From contig JODP01000002.1 in the NCBI GenBank assembly GCA_000719025.1, forward strand, positions 248,001 to 312,000: a DNA stretch of 64,000 nucleotides, in the 5' to 3' direction. Shown piece by piece: positions 15,821 to 24,686 of the stretch (position 1 is the stretch's first letter; each line of letters begins with the position of its first letter). The position numbers and the translations under genes were made by a program. The DNA is from Kineosporia aurantiaca JCM 3230. GTDB taxonomy: Bacteria; Actinomycetota; Actinomycetes; Actinomycetales; Kineosporiaceae. Below the pieces are notes generated by a model. That model searched no databases. It had not been told where the DNA came from and saw nothing but the letters and a program-made list of their open reading frames with translations.

Positions 15821-18082
15821 CTAGCGCAGCAGACGCAGCTCGGTGATGTCCGGCGTGGGCAGGTTGTCCACCGCGCGCACGACGAGCTGGTGGGTCTCGA
15901 CGGTACCTTCTTCGTCCCGCGGCGGGAGGGGGAACTCGACCTCGGTGAACAAGGGCCCAATGCGCCCGACGATCCGGGCGACCTCGACGCCGTCGAGTTC
16001 GATCACGCAGGACCGGGCCTCCTCGGCGGTGTGCAGACCCACCCGGAGCGAAACCGCCTCGCCACCATCGTCCTTCATCGTGTAGCCGAACCAGCCGCGC
16101 CCGGTGCGCCACCGGCGTCCCTCAAGCATCCCGATGGTCGTGTCCGCCCCCGCGAAGGCGTGATCGGACTCGGGCTGCTGCTCGCCGAGGGTGACGTGGT
16201 CGACCGTGCGCTCGTCGATCGAGAGCGCCGCGGCGTCCATCGCGAGCAGTTCGTCGTGGCGCTGGGCGGCCTGGCCGACCGGGGTGGTGGGCCAGTAAAT
16301 GGTGTAGCGGATGTCGTGGAGGCCGAAGAACGGTTCCAAGGCGATCGTGGAACCGTCTGCGGACTGCACCGCGAATTCGAGCCGCTGGGCGTCAATAATG
16401 CTTACGTCGATGCCCTTTTCGTTCCGGACCAGGACGGGTGTGGTGGCCATCGGGCGCAGCGGGCCGTGGGGAATGTGGCCCATCCGGCTGTCGTCGGCGA
16501 ACAGGCCGTCCAGGTTCTCGGAGCCGTTGCGGGCGGCCAGGACCACCGGGCCGTACTCGATGGCCGACCACGCGGAGCCGTCGGGCAGGGGCTCGTCGTG
16601 GAGGGTCATCGGCAGGAGCATCTGCAGGCGGTCGCCGTCGGACCAGGTGCGGTCGATCTCGGCGTAGCCGTCGGGGCGGACCACGGCCGGCACCGGCTCA
16701 CCATTGACCGTCCATTCCGGTTCACCGGCAAGCCATTCCGGAACCCGCAGGCGCACGGCGAACTGCTGGTCGACGGCTAGGGCGAAGGACAGGGTGGCGA
16801 CGTCGGAGAACGGGAAGTCGGTGTTCAGGCTGACCACGGCCTCGCGCTCGGCCCACCGCAGGGTCGAGGGGGTGAACAGGCTGACCACCAGTGCATCGCC
16901 GTCCTGCGCCCAGATCAGGTCGCCGTACCGGGCCTGGGCCTCCAGACCGGAGCCGACGCAGCACCAGAATCCCTGCGAGGGCTGCGAATACACCCGGTAG
17001 TGAGCCGGGCGCAGCGGGGTGAAGTAGACGAAGCCGCCGTCCGGATGCTGCGCCGACAGCACGTGGTTCAGCTGGGCCTTCTCCGCGTAGTCCAGGTAGC
17101 GCCGGTCCGGTTCGATCTCGAAAAGGATGCGGGAAAGGTCGATCATGTTAACGCTGTTGCACGATTCCGGGCCCTCGCGCTCCTGCACCTGGCTGGAGAA
17201 ATCGGTGCGGGGGTGGAAGTGCTCGCGGGTTCCGTGCCCACCGATCGCCACCGTGCGTCCGTAAACGATCGTCTCCCAGAAGAACCGGGCGGCGTCGAGG
17301 AACTTCCGGTCACCGGTCACCTGGGCCAGCCGGGCGTAGCCGATCACCTTGGGGATCTGGGTGTTGGCGTGCATCCCGTCAAGCCGGTCCTCCCCGGCGG
17401 CCAGCGGCTCCAGCAGGGCGCGGTGGGCGAACCGGTCGGCCATCGCCGCGTCCTGCGGGCGCCCGGTCAGTTCGGCCAGGTCGGCGAAAACCTCGTTCAT
17501 CCCGCCGAACTCGGTGGTGAGCATGCCCTCGAACTGCGCCTCGTCCAGGCCCCGGGCGATCGCGTGCCACCAGTCGGACAGGCGCAGCACCACGTCCAGG
17601 GCCTGGTCGATCGCGGCGTGCCGATAGGCGTCGATCAGGCCGGCGAAGAGCTTGTGCAGGTTGTACCACGGCACCCAGCGGTCATCGAGCGAGAAGTCCG
17701 CCGCGTCCACCTGGCCCGCCGCCACCTGACGCCACAACGAGCGTCCATCGGGAATCCCACCCACGTAACCGTCGTCCCCGGCCCGCTGGGCCCGGGCCAC
17801 CTCGCCGACCGAATACTCCAGCCGACGGCGCAGTTCCGGGTCCTGCGTGGAGGCGACCATGAGCGCGGACGCGGACAGGTAGTGGCCGAGGATGTGCCCG
17901 TCCAGCCCGGTCGACTCCCAGTTGGGGTAGGCCGGGGCGTGGGGCTCCAGGCCGGCCTCGCGCAGCACCGGGGCCAGCAGACGATCCGGCTCGAGCGCCA
18001 GCAGGTAGCGCCGATCCGTCTCCTGGGCCCGGCGCTGCACACCGTCGAGCAGGTCGACGGCCTCGAGGGGGAAGAACTTCAT
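15821..18082 (-). CDS. GH127 beta-L-arabinofuranosidase (DUF1680)
   Basis: A 753-residue cytoplasmic hydrolase that removes terminal beta-L-arabinofuranose. N-terminal FPLEAVDLLDG leads into the alpha/alpha barrel. The zinc/cysteine site of the family is visible: GPESCNSVNM (Glu and Cys of E-x-C) and GFWCCVGSG (Cys-Cys), the last Cys being the expected nucleophile. The ATG at 18082 is chosen because homology starts there; an in-frame GTG at 18136 would add 18 residues. It is the last gene of a co-oriented ABC importer, GH51 and GH127 run, so it would act on imported arabino-oligosaccharides. Confidence 0.92.
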   Translation of the reverse strand: MKFFPLEAVDLLDGVQRRAQETDRRYLLALEPDRLLAPVLREAGLEPHAPAYPNWESTGLDGHILGHYLSASALMVASTQDPELRRRLEYSVGEVARAQRAGDDGYVGGIPDGRSLWRQVAAGQVDAADFSLDDRWVPWYNLHKLFAGLIDAYRHAAIDQALDVVLRLSDWWHAIARGLDEAQFEGMLTTEFGGMNEVFADLAELTGRPQDAAMADRFAHRALLEPLAAGEDRLDGMHANTQIPKVIGYARLAQVTGDRKFLDAARFFWETIVYGRTVAIGGHGTREHFHPRTDFSSQVQEREGPESCNSVNMIDLSRILFEIEPDRRYLDYAEKAQLNHVLSAQHPDGGFVYFTPLRPAHYRVYSQPSQGFWCCVGSGLEAQARYGDLIWAQDGDALVVSLFTPSTLRWAEREAVVSLNTDFPFSDVATLSFALAVDQQFAVRLRVPEWLAGEPEWTVNGEPVPAVVRPDGYAEIDRTWSDGDRLQMLLPMTLHDEPLPDGSAWSAIEYGPVVLAARNGSENLDGLFADDSRMGHIPHGPLRPMATTPVLVRNEKGIDVSIIDAQRLEFAVQSADGSTIALEPFFGLHDIRYTIYWPTTPVGQAAQRHDELLAMDAAALSIDERTVDHVTLGEQQPESDHAFAGADTTIGMLEGRRWRTGRGWFGYTMKDDGGEAVSLRVGLHTAEEARSCVIELDGVEVARIVGRIGPLFTEVEFPLPPRDEEGTVETHQLVVRAVDNLPTPDITELRLLR

Positions 18083-18172
18083 GGAGCGGGCGATCCCTTC
18101 TTGCAGAACAGTGCTGAACAGGCGCACGGCCTCCACCCCGGACGGGAGGCCGCGCGCCTGGCTTGGGGGTGA

Positions 18173-19678
18173 TCAGGCGAAGGCGACCGCGGTCCAGGAG
18201 ACCGGCGGCAGGGTGACCGTCACGAAACCCTCGGACACCGAAGCCGTCTCATTCGGGTGCAGGGTAACCCGGTTCTGGTCCTGCAGCGTGTTCTTCGCGT
18301 ACACGTCGTCGTCGGCCAGGGTCAGCGCCTCCCGGATGCTGGTGGCGCCAAGCTCGGAGACGTCGATCCGCACCGTGCGGGCCTGCTCGGTGTCCCGGTT
18401 GACCAGGAACACCGCTCCGGTGCCGTCGCTCGCGTCGAAGGTGGCGACCGAGTCGACCAGCGCGGCCTCACCGTGCACCTTGGTGGTGTAGGTCGGCGAG
18501 TCGATCTCCGGGCGCAGCACGACCCCCTGGGCCAGCCGGCTGGTGGTCGCGAACGGGTAGAAGGTGGTCTGCCGCCAGACGTCGCCGCCGGGCTCGGTCA
18601 TGATCGGGGCGATCACGTTCACCAGCTGCGCCAGCGAGGCCGACGTCACCCGGTCGCTGTTCTTCAGCAGGGTGATCAGCAGGTTGCCCAGGACCACCGC
18701 GTCGGCGACCGAGTAGACGTCCTCCAGCAACCGCGGCGCGTAGGGCCAGCCCTCCTTGATCTCGCCCGACTCCCGGTGCTCGTCGAGGTACCAGATGTTC
18801 CACTCGTCGAACGACAGGTTGACCGTCTTGTCGCTGCGCAGCTTGTGCTTCACGTGGTCGGCGGTGGAGACCACCGTGGCGATGAAGTACTCCATGTCCA
18901 GCGAGGAGGCCAGGAAGCTGCCGAGGTCGCCGCCGCGCTCCTGGTAGTAGGCGTGGCAGGAGATGAAGTCGACGCTCTCGTAGCTGTGCTCGAGGACGAT
19001 CCGCTCCCAGTCGCCGAAGGTCGGCATGGCCGAGCCGGAGGAGCCGCAGACCACCAGTTCCAGGTCCGGGTCGACCATCTTCATCGCCGAGGCGGTGCGG
19101 CCGGCCAGCTTGCCGTAGTCGTGCGCGCTCATGTGCCCGACCTGCCAGGGGCCGTCCATCTCGTTGCCCAGGCACCACATCCGGATGTCGTACGGCTCGG
19201 GCGAGCCGTTCTTCGCCCGCAGGTCCGACAGGTAGGTGTCGGAGGGGTGGTTGGTGTACTCGAGCAGGTCGAGCGCGGCGTCCACGCCCCGGGTGCCGAG
19301 GTTCACCGCCATCATCAGCTCGCTGCCGGTCAGCGCGCACCAGCGGGCGAACTCGTCCACCCCGACCTCGTTGGTCTCCAGCGAGTGCCAGGCCAGGTCG
19401 AGCCGGCGGGGCCGGTTCTCCCGCGGGCCGACACCGTCCTCCCAGCGATAGCCGGAGACGAAGTTGCCACCGGGGTAACGGATCGTCGAGGAGCCGAGCT
19501 CGCGGACCAGCTCGACGACGTCCATCCGGAAGCCGTCCTCGTTGGCCGTGGGGTGGGTGGGCTCGTACAGGCCGTCGTACACGCACCGGCCCAGGTGCTC
19601 GACGAAGGAGCCGAAGATCCTGCGGCGCACGGGGGCGACCGTGGCGTTGCGGCGAAGGCTGACGGTGGCGTCGGTCAT
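18173..19678 (-). CDS. abfA: GH51 alpha-L-arabinofuranosidase
   Basis: A 501-residue intracellular GH51 enzyme of normal length. The N-terminal strand IFGSFVEHLGRCVYDGLYEP and TIRYPGGNFVSGYRW are family hallmarks. Catalytic acid/base Glu173 lies in CLGNEMDGPW and nucleophile Glu292 in LSFDEWNIWY; a C-terminal beta-sandwich follows. It cleaves alpha-L-arabinofuranosyl ends from arabinan or arabinoxylan oligosaccharides. Its lack of a signal peptide fits the upstream importer. The next gene (GH127) completes alpha plus beta arabinofuranoside cleavage. Confidence 0.95.
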   Translation of the reverse strand: MTDATVSLRRNATVAPVRRRIFGSFVEHLGRCVYDGLYEPTHPTANEDGFRMDVVELVRELGSSTIRYPGGNFVSGYRWEDGVGPRENRPRRLDLAWHSLETNEVGVDEFARWCALTGSELMMAVNLGTRGVDAALDLLEYTNHPSDTYLSDLRAKNGSPEPYDIRMWCLGNEMDGPWQVGHMSAHDYGKLAGRTASAMKMVDPDLELVVCGSSGSAMPTFGDWERIVLEHSYESVDFISCHAYYQERGGDLGSFLASSLDMEYFIATVVSTADHVKHKLRSDKTVNLSFDEWNIWYLDEHRESGEIKEGWPYAPRLLEDVYSVADAVVLGNLLITLLKNSDRVTSASLAQLVNVIAPIMTEPGGDVWRQTTFYPFATTSRLAQGVVLRPEIDSPTYTTKVHGEAALVDSVATFDASDGTGAVFLVNRDTEQARTVRIDVSELGATSIREALTLADDDVYAKNTLQDQNRVTLHPNETASVSEGFVTVTLPPVSWTAVAFA

Positions 19679-19709
19679 CGGAGTTCTTTCTGTGGAGACG
19701 GTTTCAGTA

Positions 19710-20588
19710 CTACTTGACGGCGCCGCTGAGCAGGCCGGCCACGTAGTACTTCTGCAGGACGAGGTAGATCACGACGCAGGGCGCCACGGTGACCAGCACC
19801 CCGGCCTCGAGCAGGCCCCAGTCGACGGCGTTGTTCTGGCCGGCCGAGAGGATGCCGAGGGCCACCGGCAGCGTGTACTTGGTCTGGTCGGTGATCAGGA
19901 TCAGGCTGGCGAAGAACTCGTTCCAGGCCGCGAAGAAGGTGAGCAGGCCGGTCGAGACCACGCCGGGCAGCGCCAGCGGCAGCATGATCCGGCGGAACGC
20001 GGTGAAGGTGGACGCCCCGTCGATCAGCGCGGCCTCCTCCAGCGTGGGGGGTACCGCCGCGAACGAGTTGCGCATCACGAAGATCCCGAACGGCAGGTTG
20101 AACGTGGCGATCACCAGCGCCACCCCGGTCAGGTTGTTCTGCAGGCCGAGGCTCTTCAGGGTGAGGAAGAGCGGGGTGATGATGGCCTGGAACGGCACCA
20201 TGAAGGTGATCAGGGTGACGAAGAAGACGGCCCGGCTGCCGCGGAACGGCAGTCGTGCGAAGGCGTACCCGGCCATCGTGCTCACCACCACGGTCACGGC
20301 GGTGGCCAGGACCGAGATGTAGAGCGAGTTCCTGATGCTCCGGACCAGGGACAGGCCGCCCTGGTCACTGCCCAGGGCCCGGAAGTTGTCCAGTGAGAAG
20401 GAGTGCGGGATCAGCGTGGGCGGGGTCTGGGCGGCCTCGGCCGGGGACTTGATCGACTGGGTGACCAGCACGTAGAGCGGGTAGAGGAAAAGGACGGCCA
20501 GGCAGATGCAGACCGCCCACCAGGCGATCGGCGGCAGTACCCGGCTTCGGGGAGCCCGGGCGGGCGCGGGGACGGTGACGGCGCTCAT
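19710..20588 (-). CDS. ABC transporter permease, MalG/AraQ type
   Basis: A 292-residue permease with about six helices and the EAALIDG coupling motif near residue 190. Its ATG overlaps the stop of the MalF-type permease by four bases. It forms the inner-membrane channel of the arabino-oligosaccharide-type importer inferred from the arabinofuranosidases downstream. Confidence 0.94.
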   Translation of the reverse strand: MSAVTVPAPARAPRSRVLPPIAWWAVCICLAVLFLYPLYVLVTQSIKSPAEAAQTPPTLIPHSFSLDNFRALGSDQGGLSLVRSIRNSLYISVLATAVTVVVSTMAGYAFARLPFRGSRAVFFVTLITFMVPFQAIITPLFLTLKSLGLQNNLTGVALVIATFNLPFGIFVMRNSFAAVPPTLEEAALIDGASTFTAFRRIMLPLALPGVVSTGLLTFFAAWNEFFASLILITDQTKYTLPVALGILSAGQNNAVDWGLLEAGVLVTVAPCVVIYLVLQKYYVAGLLSGAVK

Positions 20589-21532
20589 GAGTGGTCCGAG
20601 TTCCGCAGCAACAGCATCTGCACGCCGCTGACGATTCCGAGACCGATCATCAGGATGATGGACAAGGCCGCTCCGTAGCCGAGATGGAACTGCACGAACG
20701 AGACGCGGTAGATCTGGTAGACGGCGGTGACCGTCGAGCTGCCCGGGCCACCGGCGGTCAGGATGTAGAACTGGTCGAAGGCCAGCAGCGAGCCGGCCAC
20801 CGAGAACACCAGCACCAGAGCCAGAGTGGGACGCAGCAGCGGGAGGGTGATGTAGCGGAACAGCTGCCGGCGTGAGGAGCCGTCCATCAGAGCCGCCTCG
20901 TTCACCTCGGCCGGGATCGACTGCATTCCGGAGAGCAGGAGCAGCATCTGCAGGCCGGCCACCTTCCAGGTGACCGTGCCGAGCACGATCAGGAACGCCG
21001 AGAGCGGGTGGGCGAACAGGTTGTCCGAGGAGTTGAGCAGGCCAAGCTTGTCCAGGATGTCGGTGAGCGGGCCGATGTCGGACTGCCAGAGATACAGCGA
21101 CAGGTAGCTGGCCGAGGCCAGGCCGATCACCACCGGCAGGAAGAAGACGGTCTGGAAGAACCGGGCACTGCGGGTGCTGCGCCGGACCAGGCCGGCCAGC
21201 GCCAGTCCTACGGCCAGTAGCACCGGCGTGGTGACCACGGTGTAGATCAGGGTGAACTTCACGGCCGACCAGAAGTCCTTGTCCTGGAAGGCGTCCGTGT
21301 AGTTCGAGAGACCGACCGAGGTCGGCTTGCCCAGCAGCGGGTAGTCCTGGGTCGACATCACGAACGTGCGGATCAGCGGCCAGACGAAGAACACGCCGAG
21401 CAGCACCACGGCCGGGGCGACCATCAGGGCGCCGAGGCCGGCCCGGCGGCGCTGCCGGGAGCTGGCCCGGCGGGTGGTGCCGGTGCGTTTCGGGGCGGCC
21501 GGCGGCGCGGCCGTCAGGGGTGGGACGGTCAT
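20585..21532 (-). CDS. ABC transporter permease, MalF/AraP type
   Basis: A 315-residue permease. A basic N-terminus precedes the first helix (about residues 33-55); the EAALMDG motif lies near residue 222 and is followed by TLPLLRP. It is the second channel subunit with the overlapping MalG-type gene. No ATPase gene is in the cluster, so a shared ATPase must energise it. Confidence 0.94.
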   Translation of the reverse strand: MTVPPLTAAPPAAPKRTGTTRRASSRQRRRAGLGALMVAPAVVLLGVFFVWPLIRTFVMSTQDYPLLGKPTSVGLSNYTDAFQDKDFWSAVKFTLIYTVVTTPVLLAVGLALAGLVRRSTRSARFFQTVFFLPVVIGLASASYLSLYLWQSDIGPLTDILDKLGLLNSSDNLFAHPLSAFLIVLGTVTWKVAGLQMLLLLSGMQSIPAEVNEAALMDGSSRRQLFRYITLPLLRPTLALVLVFSVAGSLLAFDQFYILTAGGPGSSTVTAVYQIYRVSFVQFHLGYGAALSIILMIGLGIVSGVQMLLLRNSDHS

Positions 21533-21595
21533 GGCGGAACTCCCGGGGAGAGGCGCTGGGGGACGCGGGAACCCGCGTCCCCCAGCGGGACAGGG

Positions 21596-22894
21596 TTACT
21601 TGCTCTTGTCCAGCACTGCCTGGGTGGCGGTCTGCGCGGTCGCCTGCGCACCCGTGATGTCACCCTTGAAGACCGCGGCCTGGATCATCTTCGACCAGAT
21701 CCCGTTGTTGTCGTTGAAGATCTCGTTCTCCGCGACGCTGTAGGGCACCTTCCCCTTGGTCAGGGCGTCGGCGAAGATCTGGAAGCGCGGGTCCTGCGGG
21801 GTGTAGATCTTGCTCAGCAGGTCCAGCCGGATCGGCAGCACGGCCGCCTTGGCCAGCACGGTCTGGGCCTGCTCGTCGGTGATCCACTTGAGGAACTCCC
21901 AGGCGCCGGCCGCGTTCTTGGCCCCGGTCATGATCGACATGTTGTCGCCCCCGGCGAAAGTGGCCGAGCTGCCGTCCTTCCCGGGGATCGGGGCCACCCC
22001 GAAGTCGATCTTCTTGGCCTTCACCAGCGCCCCGAGGAAGGCCGTACCGTCCGCCTTCATCCCGATGTCGCCACCCTGGAAGGCGGTTCCGGCGTTCGGG
22101 CCGTTGTCGGTCTGGGCCAGCGCGGGCATGTCGCCGGCGTCCCACATCTCCTTGTAGAGCGTCAGCATGTCGGTGACCTGCGAGCTGTTCATCATCGCGG
22201 TCTTGCCGTCGTCGCTGATCAGGTTGCCGCCACTGGCCCACACGTGCGGGCCGAGCTCGAAGATGTTGCACCCGCCGCAGGCCCCGGAGAACACGAAACC
22301 CTTGGTCTTGCCGCCCAGGGCGGTGATTGCCTTGGCGTCCGCCTCCATCTCGGCGTACGTCGTCGGCGGCTTCTCCGGGTCCAGGCCGGCCTTCTTGAAC
22401 AGCGCCTTGTTGTAGAACAGGGCCGAGACGTCACCGGTGAACGGCACCGCGTAGATCTTGCCGTCGTAGGTGGCCTGGGCCATGTGGGCCGGGCTCAGGC
22501 TGCTCTCGTAGGGCAGCGCGTCCACTTGGGAGGTGATGTCCTGAAAAGCCCCGGCGGAGGCGAAGTACGGGCTGAACACCAGGTCGGTGGCGGCCACGTC
22601 GGGGGCGCTGCCGGAGGCGGCGGCGGTGCCCAGCTTCTGGACGAACTGGGCGGCGGGCACCAGGGTCAGCTTCACCTGGAGCGTGTGGGACTTGTTGAAC
22701 GCGTCGGCCAGCGGCTGGACCAGGGCCTTTTCGTAGTCACGGACCCAGACCGTGACCGTGCCGCTGGTGGCCGAGCCGGACAGGGCGCTGCCGCCGCCGG
22801 AGCTGCCGCCGGAGGACGAGGAGCAGCCGGCCAGGGCGAGCCCGGCGGCCGCGACCGTGGCCACCACGGCCGCCAGTCTTCTTGATGTACGCAT
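21596..22894 (-). CDS. Sugar ABC transporter substrate-binding lipoprotein
   Basis: A 432-residue family 1 solute-binding protein. The signal peptide MRTSRRLAAVVATVAAAG ends in the lipobox LALAGC, followed by a Ser/Gly linker. GTVTVWVRDYEKALVQPL begins the mature fold; YAVPFTGDVSALFYNKALF and GGDNMSIM are typical binding-protein segments. GAGAGGAAG lies 8 bases before the ATG. The frame is open further upstream to 23071, but that part looks non-coding and includes leader DNA. It probably binds arabino-oligosaccharides, given the enzymes in the same run. Confidence 0.94.
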   Translation of the reverse strand: MRTSRRLAAVVATVAAAGLALAGCSSSSGGSSGGGSALSGSATSGTVTVWVRDYEKALVQPLADAFNKSHTLQVKLTLVPAAQFVQKLGTAAASGSAPDVAATDLVFSPYFASAGAFQDITSQVDALPYESSLSPAHMAQATYDGKIYAVPFTGDVSALFYNKALFKKAGLDPEKPPTTYAEMEADAKAITALGGKTKGFVFSGACGGCNIFELGPHVWASGGNLISDDGKTAMMNSSQVTDMLTLYKEMWDAGDMPALAQTDNGPNAGTAFQGGDIGMKADGTAFLGALVKAKKIDFGVAPIPGKDGSSATFAGGDNMSIMTGAKNAAGAWEFLKWITDEQAQTVLAKAAVLPIRLDLLSKIYTPQDPRFQIFADALTKGKVPYSVAENEIFNDNNGIWSKMIQAAVFKGDITGAQATAQTATQAVLDKSK

Positions 22895-23096
22895 CTTTGC
22901 GCTTCCTCTCGCACTGCGGGCCGGCGATGGGACGACGGGACCGCCGGGACCGGGTGTGGTGTTCGTGAGCTGCTGGGGATCCGGGTTTTCGGGTGAACCG
23001 GAGGCCGACCGGCGCCGGTTCGGCGCCAAGGCCCGGTCGACAGGTACGCAGCGGCGCTCTTCATCACTCATCGTGAATCTTGATCACCTTTCGTAC

Positions 23097-23153
23097 CTAC
23101 AACGTTGTAGAACAGCAGGCGTCATACTTCACATCCGCGCCGGGCGTTGTCAA
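23097..23153 (-). promoter_or_regulatory. LacI-type operator and likely promoter of the arabinan operon
   Basis: CTACAACGTTGTAG at 23097-23110 is a perfect 14-bp palindrome with the central CG typical of LacI-family sites. On the minus strand, TTGACA at 23153-23148 lies upstream and could be a -35 element, though no good -10 at 17 bases is seen. The site sits between the LacI gene and the binding-protein gene, about 200 bases before the latter, so it should control importer, GH51 and GH127. Confidence 0.8.
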
Positions 23154-23176
23154 GGATGTGGTGCGAAGAGGTCTGG

Positions 23177-24205
23177 TTACCGCGTTTTGGGCGATTCGGG
23201 CCGGGCCGCCGCCGATTCCCGCTCGACGATCGAGAAGCCGACCTCGATGTGCCGGATCGGCGAGGACGGGTTCTCGATCCGGTTCACCAGCGCGTCCACC
23301 GCGAGCTCGGCGATCTCCCGGCGTCCCGCGTCCACCGTGGTCAGGGTCGGCATGCCGTACTGGCTGTCGTCCAGGTCGTCGAAACCCACCACCGCCACGT
23401 CCTCCGGCACCCGCCGGCCGGCCTGTTGCAGGGCGTGCACGGCGCCGAGGGCCAGGGTGTCGTTGAAGGCGAAGACCGCGTCGAAGTCGGCCCCCGACTT
23501 CAGCAGCGCGGTGGCGCCCTCGGCGCCCTGCCGCCGGTGCCAGCCCCCGGCCGGCACCAGCAGGCTCGGATCCAGCGCGATCCCGGCCGCCGCGAGCGCC
23601 TCGGTGTACCCCCGGAAGCGCAGCCCGGCCGAGCCGATCACCTCCCCCGGATGCAGCCCGACGGCCGCGATCCGGGTCCGGCCCAGGCCGATCAGGTACT
23701 CCGTGGCGGCCCGCGCGGCCTCGACGTTCTGCATGGTGACGTGGTCGACCGCGTCGGTGAAGATGCGCTCGCCGAGCAGCACCACCGGGCTGTCGGTCTG
23801 CAGCAGTTCCGCGTCCTCGGTGCCCAGTTCCAGCGGGCTGAAGATCAGCCCGTCCGTCATCTGCCGCCGGGTGCTGGTCAGCACCTCGATCTCGCGCTGC
23901 CGGGAGCGGTTGGTCTGCTCGATCACCACGATCAGGTCGCGCCGCTCGGCCGCCTCGATCACCTCGGCGGTCAGCTCGGCGAAGTAGGGCAGGCCGAGTT
24001 CGGGCACGGCCACCCCGATCACCCCGCTGCGACCCGACCGCAACTGGCGGGCGGCGATGTTGGGCCGGTAGTCCAGTTCCCGGATCGCGTCAATGACCTT
24101 CTTGCGGGTGGCATCGCGCACGTGCGGGTAGTCGTTGATGACGTTGGAGACCGTCTTGAACGACACCCCGGCGCGGCGGGCCACGTCGTGCAGTGTCGCC
24201 GCCAT
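23177..24205 (-). CDS. LacI-family transcriptional regulator
   Basis: A 342-residue repressor with N-terminal helix-turn-helix LHDVARRAGVSFKTVSNVIN, the hinge helix segment RPNIAARQLRSGRSG, and a periplasmic-binding-like sensor domain. AGGAGGAG lies 6 bases before the ATG. It lies directly upstream of the arabinan importer operon, with a palindromic operator between them, and likely responds to arabinose or an arabino-oligosaccharide. Confidence 0.93.
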   Translation of the reverse strand: MAATLHDVARRAGVSFKTVSNVINDYPHVRDATRKKVIDAIRELDYRPNIAARQLRSGRSGVIGVAVPELGLPYFAELTAEVIEAAERRDLIVVIEQTNRSRQREIEVLTSTRRQMTDGLIFSPLELGTEDAELLQTDSPVVLLGERIFTDAVDHVTMQNVEAARAATEYLIGLGRTRIAAVGLHPGEVIGSAGLRFRGYTEALAAAGIALDPSLLVPAGGWHRRQGAEGATALLKSGADFDAVFAFNDTLALGAVHALQQAGRRVPEDVAVVGFDDLDDSQYGMPTLTTVDAGRREIAELAVDALVNRIENPSSPIRHIEVGFSIVERESAAARPESPKTR

Positions 24206-24558
24206 CAGCGCTCCTCCTGGGTTCGGCCCCGCAGAACAGCGCGGCCCGGACAGGATACGCAGAGTCAGGCAGCCACGGCAGCACCCCCGGACCGGCCTGG
24301 GACCTTCGGGGTTTGACCGGGCCCCGCCGATCGGACTTGATCCCTGGGTGATCAGGCGATCGGGATGGGTGACCGCGGCCGGGGGCGCGGGGGCAGGACG
24401 AGGTCGATGTCGTTGCGTGGGACGACCCGCAGGTGCAGTGCGAGCGGGTCGTCCTGCGCTCCGGCGATGGTGCGTTGGGGTGGGGAAGAGCACGTCCTCC
24501 AGCCAACGCCGGGAGCACAAACTTGATGTCCCGCTGTCGTTTTCCTAACGACCGGAGT
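24206..24558. other. Non-coding interval, possible gene debris
   Basis: No supported gene lies between the LacI start and the promoter of the pectate lyase gene. On the minus strand at about 24350-24530 one frame reads TIAGAQDDPLALHLRVVPRN, DIDLVLPPRPRPRSP and then stops; it has no credible start and could be the tail of a lost gene. I do not recognise it. Confidence 0.4.
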
Positions 24559-24591
24559 TTGACGACGCCGTTTGCCCGACCCTAGGGTCGG
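24559..24591 (+). promoter_or_regulatory. Promoter with palindrome over the -10 box, upstream of the pectate lyase
   Basis: TTGACG (24559-24564) and TAGGGT (24583-24588) are separated by 18 bases, a good housekeeping-type promoter for an actinomycete. The -10 lies inside CCGACCCTAGGGTCGG (24576-24591), a perfect 16-bp palindrome, so a repressor could block it. The start codon is 98 bases downstream of the -10. Confidence 0.65.
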
Positions 24592-24686
24592 CAGCGATCG
24601 TCCAACTCCTCGCTGGAATCGTGAACCGGGCCGACCTTCGGTTTTCCTGACTCTGCGTCTGATCAGCAGAAAGGCCCGTCCCGTCG

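Noticed and set aside
17000..19717. Long plus-strand frames antisense to GH127 and GH51
   Set aside because: Composition typical of antisense frames in GC-rich DNA; the minus strand carries the catalytic residues of both families.
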